DNA of 13,266 bases from NCBI GenBank assembly GCA_024698845.1, contig JAILQR010000012.1, positions 1 through 13,266 on the forward strand, read 5' to 3'. This document shows, piece after piece, positions 6,614 to 13,133 of this stretch. The DNA comes from Bacilli bacterium (GTDB taxonomy: Bacteria > Bacillota_I > Bacilli_A > RF39 > UBA660). A program made the position numbers and the translations under genes. The notes beneath the pieces are model-generated. The model saw only the letters and a program-made list of their open reading frames with translations, had not been told where the DNA came from and searched no databases. Each line of letters opens with the position of its first letter. The stretch's first letter is position 1.

Positions 6614-7021
6614 TTATCTGCGTTTATCTCGGCGTCTTCTTGGTTCGATTTCTCTTGTTTGAGGTTCTTTTTCATTAAGTATTCCTAGTGATACAAGTTC
6701 ATCCATAGCTTCGTTATATTTTCTTATAACTAAATTAACCATCTTAAAATCTTGGGTTTCATCGTAAAATGGATAATATGGTTGACAAAAATCATCGTCA
6801 AGAACAATTACAGAATCAAAATTATCAAAAACTAATTTTCCATCACAATCTAATCCAATTTCTATATGAAGTTCAAAATCATCTGTTAAAAATTTATAAT
6901 AACGGTATTTTTTTTCGCACTCAAACTTTGTAAGGAATCCACCTTCTTTAAATCCACATTCTAGTAATTTATCAATTGTTGCTTTTTCATCTATTTCATA
7001 TTCTTTTACTATTTCTCTCAT
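6614..7021 (-). CDS. Hypothetical protein (135 aa)
   Basis: I do not recognise this family. The ATG at 7021 has AAGGAG seven bases upstream. Although the frame stays open to 7231, that extension runs through tRNA-His and its terminator and has no ribosome site, so it is not coding. The protein is soluble and acidic over most of its length. It has 'KATIDKLLECGFKEGGFL' early, then 'YRYYKFLTDDFELHIEIGLDCDGKLVF' (residues about 43-66), which looks like a small antiparallel sheet, and 'VIVLDDDFCQPYYPFYDE' in the middle. A helix follows, then an Arg-rich C-terminus ('EIEPRRRRDKRR') that could bind nucleic acid or membrane phosphates. It lies just after tRNA-His and has its own candidate -10 box. 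No terminator separates it from the 183-residue gene, but that gene has its own promoter. Confidence 0.75.
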   Translation of the reverse strand: MREIVKEYEIDEKATIDKLLECGFKEGGFLTKFECEKKYRYYKFLTDDFELHIEIGLDCDGKLVFDNFDSVIVLDDDFCQPYYPFYDETQDFKMVNLVIRKYNEAMDELVSLGILNEKEPQTREIEPRRRRDKRR

Positions 7022-7039
7022 AATGTTCTCCTTTGAAAT

Positions 7040-7045
7040 ATTATA
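7040..7045 (-). promoter_or_regulatory. -10 element for the 135-residue hypothetical gene
   Basis: A perfect TATAAT on the minus strand lies 18 bases before the ATG at 7021 and just after the tRNA-His terminator tail. The -35 is weak (TTTTAA at 7063-7068). Confidence 0.4.
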
Positions 7046-7065
7046 TTCCATTAAATTAAAAATTA

Positions 7066-7099
7066 AAATAAAAAACTCAGTTCCTATAAACTGAGTTTT
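7066..7099 (-). terminator. Terminator of tRNA-His
   Basis: A perfect 11-bp inverted repeat (7072-7082 and 7089-7099, AAAACTCAGTT/AACTGAGTTTT) has a 6-base loop. On the minus strand a TTTTTTATTTT tail follows. It begins 11 bases after the tRNA CCA end. Confidence 0.85.
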
Positions 7100-7109
7100 A
7101 TTATCAATA

Positions 7110-7186
7110 TGGGGCGGGATGTGGGAATCGAACCCACGCATACTAGAGCCACAATCTAGCGTGTTAACCACTTCACCAATACCGCC
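7110..7186 (-). tRNA. tRNA-His (GTG)
   Basis: This 77-nt tRNA has an encoded CCA (7110-7112) and the extra 5' G-1 of histidine tRNAs (7186), pairing with C73. The anticodon arm is CTAGA-TTGTGGC-TCTAG with anticodon GTG. The T arm is GTGGG-TTCGATT-CCCAC. The acceptor stem reads GGCGGTAT against ATCCCGCC, which leaves one U5-C68 mismatch while all other pairs are canonical. No strong promoter is seen directly upstream, only a weak TATATT at 7200-7205. Confidence 0.95.
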
Positions 7187-7218
7187 ATGTCTTGACTTAA
7201 ATATACTAACAAATATAT

Positions 7219-7250
7219 ATAAAAAAATCAAGTAGTTATCCTACTTGATT
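7219..7250 (-). terminator. Terminator of the FabG-like/YnbB-like operon, containing the stop codon
   Basis: A perfect 10-bp inverted repeat (7226-7235 and 7241-7250, AATCAAGTAG/CTACTTGATT) has a 5-base loop and a T-run. The arm holds the last codons and the TAG stop of the PLP enzyme gene. Confidence 0.82.
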
Positions 7251-8464
7251 AAATATTCCACAGCTCTTTTTAGAGCAAGTTTACCATATTCATATGTTAC
7301 TGAACCTTGTTGATATGCTATGTATGGTTCTCTTAATGGTCCATCACATGATATTTCAATTGAAGATCCTTGTGTAAATGAACCAGAGGCCATAATAATT
7401 TTGTCATCATAGCCAGGCATATCTGAAGGTTCAGGAAGTGCAAACGAATCAATTGCACTACCAAGTTGTATTCCTTGAACATATTTAATTAATTTTAATT
7501 TATCTTTAAAAATTATATTTTGTACTATATCTGCTCTTTTCTCATTATATTTAGGTTCAACATCAAAACCTAATTTTTCCAGTACTTTAGAAGTTAATAT
7601 TGCTGTTTTTAAACTTGATGCTACAACTGATGGAGCTAAATATATACCTTGTAGTATAGATTTATTTATTCCAAGTGTTGGGCCAACTTCTCTTCCTTCT
7701 CCTGGAAGTGTAAGTCTTTCTCCACATAATTCAATTAATTCATGTCTTCCGGCAATATATGCTCCATTTGGTGCAATAAAAGCTCCTAAATTTTTTATTA
7801 AAGAACCAACCATAATGTCTGCCCCAACTTCTGTTGGTGTTTTTTCTTCAACAAATTCACAATAACAATTATCAACCATAATAATAATATCTTTATCGAT
7901 TGATTTAATAAATTTAATTACTTTTTCTAATTTGTCTATAGTGATACTTTTTCTAGTTGAGTATCCTTTGCTTCTTTGAACTTCAATTACTTTAACTTTG
8001 TTATTTCTAATATACTTTTCAATTTTACCATAATCAAAATCATTATCTACTAAATCAATTTCATCATATTTAATACCAAATGATTTTAAACTACTTGGAT
8101 TATTTTTAATACCTATTACTTCATGAAGTGTATCATATGGAGTTCCAGAAATCGATAATAGTAAATCATTAGGTCTTAGTAGTGCAAAGAAACACACATT
8201 TAATGCGTGGGAGCCAGATATAAATTGTGTTCTAACTAAAGCATCCTCTGCCTTTAGAACATCTTTAAAAACTAGTTCAATTTTTTCTCTACCAATATCA
8301 CTATATCCATATCCAGTAGTTGAATTAAATGAAGACTCTCCTACTTCATTTTTTTGAAATGATGATAATACACTTTCGCTTATTCTTAAAGTTTTATCAT
8401 CTATTTCTTTAAATATATCTTTTAATTCTTCTTCAGAATCAATTATTAATTTATTAATATCCAT
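7241..8464 (-). CDS. Methionine gamma-lyase family PLP enzyme (YnbB / 'aluminium resistance protein' type)
   Basis: This 407-residue fold-type I PLP enzyme belongs to the family annotated as methionine gamma-lyase or aluminium resistance protein (PF06838; B. subtilis YnbB). Visible features are 'TTGYGYSDIGREKIE' at 49-63, 'QFISGSHALN' at 80-89 (phosphate-side loop), 'VDNCYCEF' with Asp198 for the PLP ring nitrogen, and 'GSLIKNLGAFIAPNGAYIAG' with Lys224 as the likely Schiff-base lysine. The C-terminal part has 'GSFTQGSSIEISCDGPLREPY', typical of this family. It probably does beta/gamma-elimination on sulfur amino acids, but biochemical evidence for this family is thin. I chose the ATG at 8464 (GGTGGT about five bases upstream). 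The start overlaps the end of the FabG-like gene by 11 bases, so translation is coupled. An ATG at 8476 has a weaker site. Confidence 0.85.
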   Translation of the reverse strand: MDINKLIIDSEEELKDIFKEIDDKTLRISESVLSSFQKNEVGESSFNSTTGYGYSDIGREKIELVFKDVLKAEDALVRTQFISGSHALNVCFFALLRPNDLLLSISGTPYDTLHEVIGIKNNPSSLKSFGIKYDEIDLVDNDFDYGKIEKYIRNNKVKVIEVQRSKGYSTRKSITIDKLEKVIKFIKSIDKDIIIMVDNCYCEFVEEKTPTEVGADIMVGSLIKNLGAFIAPNGAYIAGRHELIELCGERLTLPGEGREVGPTLGINKSILQGIYLAPSVVASSLKTAILTSKVLEKLGFDVEPKYNEKRADIVQNIIFKDKLKLIKYVQGIQLGSAIDSFALPEPSDMPGYDDKIIMASGSFTQGSSIEISCDGPLREPYIAYQQGSVTYEYGKLALKRAVEYLIK

Positions 8465-9194
8465 TTGAACCACCATCTACTACTATTACTTCACCAGTTA
8501 TATATGACGCTTCACTTGAAGAGAGAAAGTATACAACATTTGCAATTTCTTCTGGTTCTGCAAATCTTTGAAGAAGAATTTTATCCTCTTCATCCTTCAT
8601 AAAATCTTTATCAAGTTCAGAATTCATATCTGTTTTTACCCATCCTGGTGCAACTGAGTTTACTCTTACTTGTGGAGCATATACAGTTGATAAATTTTTT
8701 GTTAACGAAATAAGTCCTGCTTTAGATGCATCATAATCAATACTTTCTGGATATAATGTGTCTATTCCATTAGTTGATGATATATTTATAATTGATGACC
8801 CTTTTTCATTAATTAAATAATTATAGGCATATTTACTTGTTAAGAAAGGACCTATTAAATTAGTTGATAATGTTTTTTGAAAGTCTTCAACTGTTTTATC
8901 TAAAAAAGGTTTATCAATTGCAATACCTGCATTATTAACAAGAACATTAATTGTTTTAAATTCTTTTACAGTTGTATCAATTAAATTTTTTACATCCTCT
9001 TCTTTTGATACATCACCTTTTACAGTTATAACGTTAATGTTGTACATTTTTTCTAATTCTTCTTTTAAAGTTGTAGCAGCATTATCATTAGAAAAATAGT
9101 TAATAACTACATTATAACCTTCTTTTGCAAATCTAGTTGAAATAGCTTTTCCTATTCCTCTTGATCCACCGGTAACAATAACAGTTTTATTCAT
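8454..9194 (-). CDS. FabG-like short-chain dehydrogenase/reductase
   Basis: This 246-residue classical SDR has TGGSRGIG at 8-15, NNAG at 87-90, and a catalytic tetrad Asn112, Ser140, Tyr154 and Lys158 (YDASK). It ends in 'YITGEVIVVDGGSNGY', the hallmark of 3-oxoacyl-ACP reductase-type SDRs. Ser140 and Tyr154 are one residue further apart than in E. coli FabG, and 'STNGIDTLYPES' between them is unlike usual FabG. It may therefore reduce something other than 3-oxoacyl-ACP. The ATG at 9194 has AGGTGAT upstream; a GTG three codons earlier is part of that ribosome site. It overlaps the next gene, the PLP enzyme, by 11 bases. No good promoter is seen, so it may depend on read-through of the terminator at 9222-9250. 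Confidence 0.85.
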   Translation of the reverse strand: MNKTVIVTGGSRGIGKAISTRFAKEGYNVVINYFSNDNAATTLKEELEKMYNINVITVKGDVSKEEDVKNLIDTTVKEFKTINVLVNNAGIAIDKPFLDKTVEDFQKTLSTNLIGPFLTSKYAYNYLINEKGSSIINISSTNGIDTLYPESIDYDASKAGLISLTKNLSTVYAPQVRVNSVAPGWVKTDMNSELDKDFMKDEEDKILLQRFAEPEEIANVVYFLSSSEASYITGEVIVVDGGSNGY

Positions 9195-9213
9195 AAAAAT
9201 CACCTAGGTATAC

Positions 9214-9250
9214 TTTAACATAAAAAAAATAGGTTTAAAACCTATTTTTT
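9214..9250 (-). terminator. Terminator after the dehydrogenase gene
   Basis: An 11-bp inverted repeat (9224-9234 and 9240-9250, centred on AATAGGT/ACCTATT) has a 5-base loop and a T-run on the minus strand. It overlaps the TAA stop of the dehydrogenase gene. The G+C content of the stem is low, so termination may be partial, which matters because the next gene lacks a clear promoter. Confidence 0.7.
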
Positions 9251-10301
9251 ATTTATTTAATATAAAATTGGGTGTTCCCATTTTACTTGTTGGAACAAAT
9301 CCAGATTTAGCGTTAATAACATCTTCCATTCTATTAACAATATCAGCACAAGTAAGTTCTACAGTCTTTGGTTGTTTAATTACAACGTTTGTATCTGGTT
9401 CACCATAAATAGTCCAGTTATTAACATCTACTTCATCATCTTTATAAACTTTACCTATACACTCAGCTTCTAAAGTAATACCTTCTTTTGTTTGTGCTAT
9501 AACAACAGCACTCATTCCAAGACAATTACCTTTTTTAATTTCTTTACCAAGTGTTGATGAATACATGTCTTCATCTGCAACAAGTGGTACACATTTTTGT
9601 TTAATACTTGTTATATGTAAATTAAATTTATCAGCAAGCCATCCAACTGTATTCCACATATATGATGGTAAGAATTCCCTTTGATTTATTAATATTTTTC
9701 TTGCATCATCACTGATATTATCAACAGATGCAATGTTTTCATCGAATTCTTCAATAGTTAAATTAACACCATGAGCATCTGCTAGAGCAATACCATATTC
9801 TTCTACATTATATGATGAAGAACCTTTTATTTTTGTAATTCTTTGTGTAGATCCTGCAAGCGTATATATTAAGTTACCCCAGAATACATCTTGGTAACCA
9901 CAGCCTGTCATAGTAGCATTATTAGCTTTAGCTAATATATCTAATTCTTTATATAATGTTGGATTACTATTTTCTGCAAAGAAAGCTTCTTCACAAGTTG
10001 TTACTAAATTAATACCTTTTGATAAGATATCACGAGATACTTTTGCAATATCATTTAGCAAACTCATTGTAGTTACTATAGCTATATCTGCAGCTTTGAT
10101 TTTCAAATCATTAATACTATTAACAGATTCAATTTTAATGTCTGATTTTAAACCTGGATATACTTCTGATATTTTTTTACCTATGATTTTTTCGTTTACG
10201 TCATAAGCTCCTACTAATTCGTATCCCTTATCCATGGCATATTGGATAGTATATTTACCCATCTTACCACAACCAACTTGTATAAACTTTCCTCTAGTCA
10301 T
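9249..10301 (-). CDS. NAD(P)-dependent dehydrogenase, 2,4-diaminopentanoate dehydrogenase/DapB-like
   Basis: This 350-residue protein has an N-terminal Rossmann fold with GCGKMG at 10-15, 'GAYDVNEK' after the second strand and 'ADIAIVTT' at 71-78. The segment 'NLVTTCEEAFF' (98-108) and the following 'TGCGYQDVF' (132-140) sit where 2,4-diaminopentanoate dehydrogenases have a 'TCEE' motif and a 'GTGVNPGF' loop. I therefore place it in the dihydrodipicolinate reductase-like/DAP-dehydrogenase group, as a divergent member. Known relatives deaminate 2,4-diaminopentanoate in ornithine fermentation; the substrate here is open. The ATG at 10301 is supported by AAGGTGGAT. A GTG at 10310 lies inside that site. 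The start overlaps the stop of the AAA+ ATPase gene by eight bases, so the two are translationally coupled. Confidence 0.6.
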   Translation of the reverse strand: MTRGKFIQVGCGKMGKYTIQYAMDKGYELVGAYDVNEKIIGKKISEVYPGLKSDIKIESVNSINDLKIKAADIAIVTTMSLLNDIAKVSRDILSKGINLVTTCEEAFFAENSNPTLYKELDILAKANNATMTGCGYQDVFWGNLIYTLAGSTQRITKIKGSSSYNVEEYGIALADAHGVNLTIEEFDENIASVDNISDDARKILINQREFLPSYMWNTVGWLADKFNLHITSIKQKCVPLVADEDMYSSTLGKEIKKGNCLGMSAVVIAQTKEGITLEAECIGKVYKDDEVDVNNWTIYGEPDTNVVIKQPKTVELTCADIVNRMEDVINAKSGFVPTSKMGTPNFILNK

Positions 10302-11202
10302 CCAATCCACCTTCTTGATTTATTAAATCTTTAAATTCTTCTTTAAATCTTGCTATTTCTTTTACTTTAGCATCTTCATAAATATTTCTTGCATTACATA
10401 CTGCTTTATAGAAGTCTTTAATTTTAACTTCTTCTCTATTATCATATAGTGCAAATGTAAATGCATTTGCAAGTATTGTTAAACAGATATCAGGGTATCT
10501 ACTTGCAACTTCATATACTCTTTTATATTCATCAGTCATTTCAACAATAAATGCGAATAGCTTTTCTTTAATAAAATCAGTATAAGCTAATTTAACACCA
10601 ATTTGTTTTTCTAGTTTTGGATATGTACCCATTAAGATTTTAACAACTGTTGGTTTGTCAGCTTCAAGAACGTCTATTTTTTGGAAACGTCTTAAGAACG
10701 CTCTATCTCTTAAGATATATTGTTCATATTCCTCAGTAGTTGTTGCACCAATCATTTTAATTGTTCCACGGTCAAGACCAGCTTTTAATTGGTTTGCAAA
10801 ATCTATTCCACCAGATTTATTAACAAGTAAATGAGTTTCATCAATAAACAATATTATATTTTTCTTTGTAGCTAACTCTTTGATTATTAAATCTAGTCTA
10901 TTTTCATTTTGACCATCTACTACATTACTTCCAAGTAAAGATGTAATGTTAAGTTTATATATTTTCCAACTTTCAAGTGCTTGAGGAACGTCTCCAAATT
11001 TAATTCTATATGCTAATCCTTCAACAATGGCAGTTTTACCTATACCAGGTTTACCAACTAGTAAAGCACTTTTTTCTGGAGTTAACAAAGTTAAAATCAT
11101 TTGTTTAATTTCTTCATCTCTTGCTATTGCAGGATCTGTTATATAATCTTTATCAGTTAAACATTCACCATATGTATCTAACATACTTATTTCGTTGTTC
11201 AC
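10294..11202 (-). CDS. Single-domain AAA+ ATPase related to ClpA/B/C domain 1
   Basis: This 302-residue protein resembles only the first AAA module of Clp unfoldases. Walker A is GKPGIGKT (50-57) followed by 'AIVEGLAYRI' and 'GDVP'. Walker B is 'IILFIDETH' (Asp121, Glu122). Sensor 1 lies in 'MIGATTTEEY', and 'DRAFLRRFQKI' carries the likely arginine finger (Arg171/172). A small helical lid domain follows. The Clp N-domain, middle domain, second AAA module and ClpP-binding loop are absent. In the pore loop, Clp proteins have Lys-Tyr-Arg-Gly; this protein has Val94-Val95-Asp96-Gly97. The conserved aromatic is therefore lost and classical threading seems unlikely. I chose GTG at 11202, six bases after the AGG of AGGTGAT. 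A GTG three codons upstream has no site. An extended -10 promoter lies upstream and the gene is coupled to the dehydrogenase. Confidence 0.8.
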   Translation of the reverse strand: MNNEISMLDTYGECLTDKDYITDPAIARDEEIKQMILTLLTPEKSALLVGKPGIGKTAIVEGLAYRIKFGDVPQALESWKIYKLNITSLLGSNVVDGQNENRLDLIIKELATKKNIILFIDETHLLVNKSGGIDFANQLKAGLDRGTIKMIGATTTEEYEQYILRDRAFLRRFQKIDVLEADKPTVVKILMGTYPKLEKQIGVKLAYTDFIKEKLFAFIVEMTDEYKRVYEVASRYPDICLTILANAFTFALYDNREEVKIKDFYKAVCNARNIYEDAKVKEIARFKEEFKDLINQEGGLDD

Positions 11203-11228
11203 ACCAATCACCTATTTTCTACATAAAA

Positions 11229-11237
11229 ATTATAGCA
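11229..11237 (-). promoter_or_regulatory. Extended -10 promoter of the AAA+ ATPase/dehydrogenase operon
   Basis: The minus strand reads TGCTATAAT, an extended -10 with a perfect TATAAT at 11229-11234, about 26 bases before the GTG start. The -35 is poor (TTGTTT at 11252-11257, inside the tRNA terminator). The RNase J gene has the same TGCTATAAT. Confidence 0.6.
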
Positions 11238-11244
11238 ATTTAGA

Positions 11245-11272
11245 TAAAAAAAAACAATGCTTAAGCATTGTT
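11245..11272 (-). terminator. Terminator of tRNA-Asn
   Basis: A perfect 8-bp inverted repeat (11253-11260 and 11265-11272, AACAATGC/GCATTGTT) has a TTAA loop and a run of Ts on the minus strand. It begins 12 bases after the tRNA 3' end. Confidence 0.85.
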
Positions 11273-11284
11273 ATTTTTTATTAA

Positions 11285-11360
11285 TGGCGCCTGATGTAGG
11301 ACTCGAACCTACGACCTAACGGTTAACAGCCGTGCGCTCTACCGACTGAGCTAATCAGGC
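11285..11360 (-). tRNA. tRNA-Asn (GTT)
   Basis: This 76-nt tRNA has an encoded CCA (11285-11287). The acceptor stem GCCTGAT/ATCAGGC is perfect with G73. The anticodon arm ACGG-CTGTTAA-CCGT carries anticodon GTT. The T arm is GTAGG-TTCGAGT-CCTAC. The D arm reads GCTCAGTCGGTAGAGC. A consensus promoter lies directly upstream and a terminator downstream. Confidence 0.97.
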
Positions 11361-11368
11361 ATTGCTAA

Positions 11369-11422
11369 TACATTATATAATAATAATCTTTCTTTTGTCA
11401 AATAAAATTAATATATAATGTA
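11369..11422. repeat. Inverted repeat flanking the tRNA-Asn promoter
   Basis: Two perfect 10-bp arms (TACATTATAT at 11369-11378 and ATATAATGTA at 11413-11422) flank a 34-base centre that holds the tRNA promoter. They follow the RNase J stop by about ten bases. The arms are almost pure A/T, so chance is possible. A weak transcript-ending fold for RNase J is another option, but no T-run follows. Confidence 0.3.
11372..11401 (-). promoter_or_regulatory. Promoter of tRNA-Asn
   Basis: A perfect TTGACA (11396-11401) and a perfect TATAAT (11372-11377) are separated by 18 bases on the minus strand. Transcription should start near 11365, about five bases before the mature tRNA. Confidence 0.88.
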
Positions 11423-11431
11423 TTTTTTTAG

Positions 11432-13066
11432 CTAAACTTCTTGAACTACAGCAATAATCATTGGTTTACATTCAGTTTCTTCATATAAATATTTACTTAA
11501 TTCTTCTCTGATTTCAACCTTAATTTTATTGTAATCAACATAGCTTGGGGTAATATTTCTTTCAATAACACCTTGGCATATTTCTTTCATACCATTTATG
11601 ATTTCAGCTGAATCTTTAACATAGATAAATCCTCTTGTTGTTATTTCAGGACCAACAAGTAATACTTTATCTTGTTTTGAAATTGTAGCACTAACAAGTA
11701 CTATTCCACTTTCGCTTAACATTTCTCTGTCTTTAATAACAAGTTCTCCAACATCATCAGAACTTTTTCCATCAATTAATACATCAAGAACATTAATATG
11801 TTCAAATGAGTCAACATGGTTACCATCTACTATTTCAACAACATCACCATTTTGTTTTAAGAAAATATTTTCACTAGGTATTCCAAGTGATGATGCTAAG
11901 TTTGCATTACCAACCATATATCTATACTCGCCTTCTGCAGGCATATAGTATTTTGGTTGAAGTAATCTTATCATTAGCATTAAATCTTCGCTAGATGCAT
12001 GGTGTAAGATACTTTTTTCTTTTGGTATTGATACGACATTACATCCTAACATAGCTAGATCATTTTCTATTTTAACTAGTTGTTTTTCTGTTGAGTCATA
12101 TCTTGGTTCAGCAAAGATTACTGAATCATTAGGTTTTAATTTAATGAATTTATCATATCCATTAATTATTTTACTAATAGCTGAGAATGGATATGCTCTA
12201 TCATCACTAATTAATAATATTGAATTACTATCATCAATATTACTTAAATCTCCAAGTAATCCATCAGCAATATGTAAATAATTATTTTCTAAACCAAAAT
12301 TAACCACATTTTGTAATTTTTTACCCATAATAACAATTTTTCTATGAGAGTTTTCAGCACTATCAAAAATTTCTTGAATTGTATATAAATGTGTTGGGAA
12401 AACTAAGAAGATTAGTCTATCTGGATTATGTGATAAAGTATCTTTAAAGAATGATGTTAATCTATGACTTGGAGATGTATGACCAGGTTTTTCAGAAAAT
12501 ACTGATTCACTTAATAAACATAAAACATTTTGTTTACCAACATATGCTATTTTACCTAAATCCATACCATATGTTCCTTCCATAGTTGGATCTATGATAA
12601 AGTCTCCTGTATAACAAATTGAACCATCTTTTGTATTAAGTACGTACATTACAGAATCAGGGCAACTATGTGATACTGATATCGGAAATACACTGTTTTC
12701 ACCAAAGCTTATTTTTTTGTGAGCTGATATTTCAACAATATTTTCTTCAGGAACACCATCTTCTAATAAGTTATATTTAGTAAATTTAGTAGCGTAGATT
12801 TTAATATTTTTTATATCTTTAACTAAGTCTGAAACACCACCAAAGTTTTCATAGTGGCTATGTGTTAAAAATACACCCTTTATTCTGTTTTGATTTTTTA
12901 CTAAATAAGAATATTCTGGAATTATATAATCTATACCAAATAAATTTCCTGATGCATATTTTAAACCACAGTCAAAAACAAATATGTCATTATCAACTTC
13001 AACAACATATAGATTTTTACCATTTTCGTCTAATCCACCCATACTAAAAATCTTTATTTTACTCAT
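11432..13066 (-). CDS. rnjB: RNase J family protein with degenerate active site (RNase J2-like)
   Basis: This 544-residue protein aligns over its full length with RNase J (metallo-beta-lactamase/beta-CASP ribonucleases, about 555 residues). Shared features are 'GGLDENGKNLYVVE', 'GIDYIIPEYSYL', 'HSCPDS' (His133), 'YTGDF' (Asp155), 'HHASSEDLMLMIRLLQPKYYMP', and the C-terminal end '..YEETECKPMIIAVVQEV'. Catalytic positions are altered. The HxHxDH motif reads HSHYEN (69-74), with the last Asp-His replaced by Glu-Asn. The beta-CASP 'GSQGEP' site is replaced by 'DDRAYP' near 288-293. The usual His in 'PxHGEYR' is Glu378. RNase J2 proteins of Bacillus, as I recall, have a similar Glu-Asn change. It is thus probably a weak or inactive partner of an RNase J1 encoded elsewhere. 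The start has AAAAGGTGAT upstream. No clear terminator follows before tRNA-Asn. Confidence 0.88.
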   Translation of the reverse strand: MSKIKIFSMGGLDENGKNLYVVEVDNDIFVFDCGLKYASGNLFGIDYIIPEYSYLVKNQNRIKGVFLTHSHYENFGGVSDLVKDIKNIKIYATKFTKYNLLEDGVPEENIVEISAHKKISFGENSVFPISVSHSCPDSVMYVLNTKDGSICYTGDFIIDPTMEGTYGMDLGKIAYVGKQNVLCLLSESVFSEKPGHTSPSHRLTSFFKDTLSHNPDRLIFLVFPTHLYTIQEIFDSAENSHRKIVIMGKKLQNVVNFGLENNYLHIADGLLGDLSNIDDSNSILLISDDRAYPFSAISKIINGYDKFIKLKPNDSVIFAEPRYDSTEKQLVKIENDLAMLGCNVVSIPKEKSILHHASSEDLMLMIRLLQPKYYMPAEGEYRYMVGNANLASSLGIPSENIFLKQNGDVVEIVDGNHVDSFEHINVLDVLIDGKSSDDVGELVIKDREMLSESGIVLVSATISKQDKVLLVGPEITTRGFIYVKDSAEIINGMKEICQGVIERNITPSYVDYNKIKVEIREELSKYLYEETECKPMIIAVVQEV

Positions 13067-13116
13067 AATAAATCACCTTTTCTAATATTTTAAATAAAGT
13101 TTTTTTCGCTAGATGT

Positions 13117-13125
13117 ATTATAGCA
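13117..13125 (-). promoter_or_regulatory. Extended -10 promoter of the RNase J-like gene
   Basis: The minus strand reads TGCTATAAT (TATAAT at 13117-13122), with a partial -35 TTGCAT at 13140-13145, 17 bases away. The predicted leader is about 44 bases. The element starts eight bases past the stop of the partial upstream frame. Confidence 0.6.
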
Positions 13126-13133
13126 AATAATTG

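Noticed and set aside
6550..6675. Longer N-terminus for the 183-residue protein starting at 6675
   Set aside because: It would overlap the upstream gene by 62 bases and read through a good promoter (6580-6607); a ribosome site fits the ATG at 6549.
7022..7231. Open reading frame extending the 135-residue protein upstream by 70 codons
   Set aside because: It translates straight through tRNA-His and its terminator, has no ribosome site, and the ATG at 7021 has a perfect AAGGAG.
5998..9203. A defence or toxin-antitoxin island around the small unknown genes
   Set aside because: The two unknown proteins have separate promoters and no toxin, nuclease or antitoxin motif; neighbours are tRNA and metabolic genes.
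12862..13047. Plus-strand open frame of 61 codons
   Set aside because: It is antisense to the conserved N-terminal part of the RNase J-like gene.
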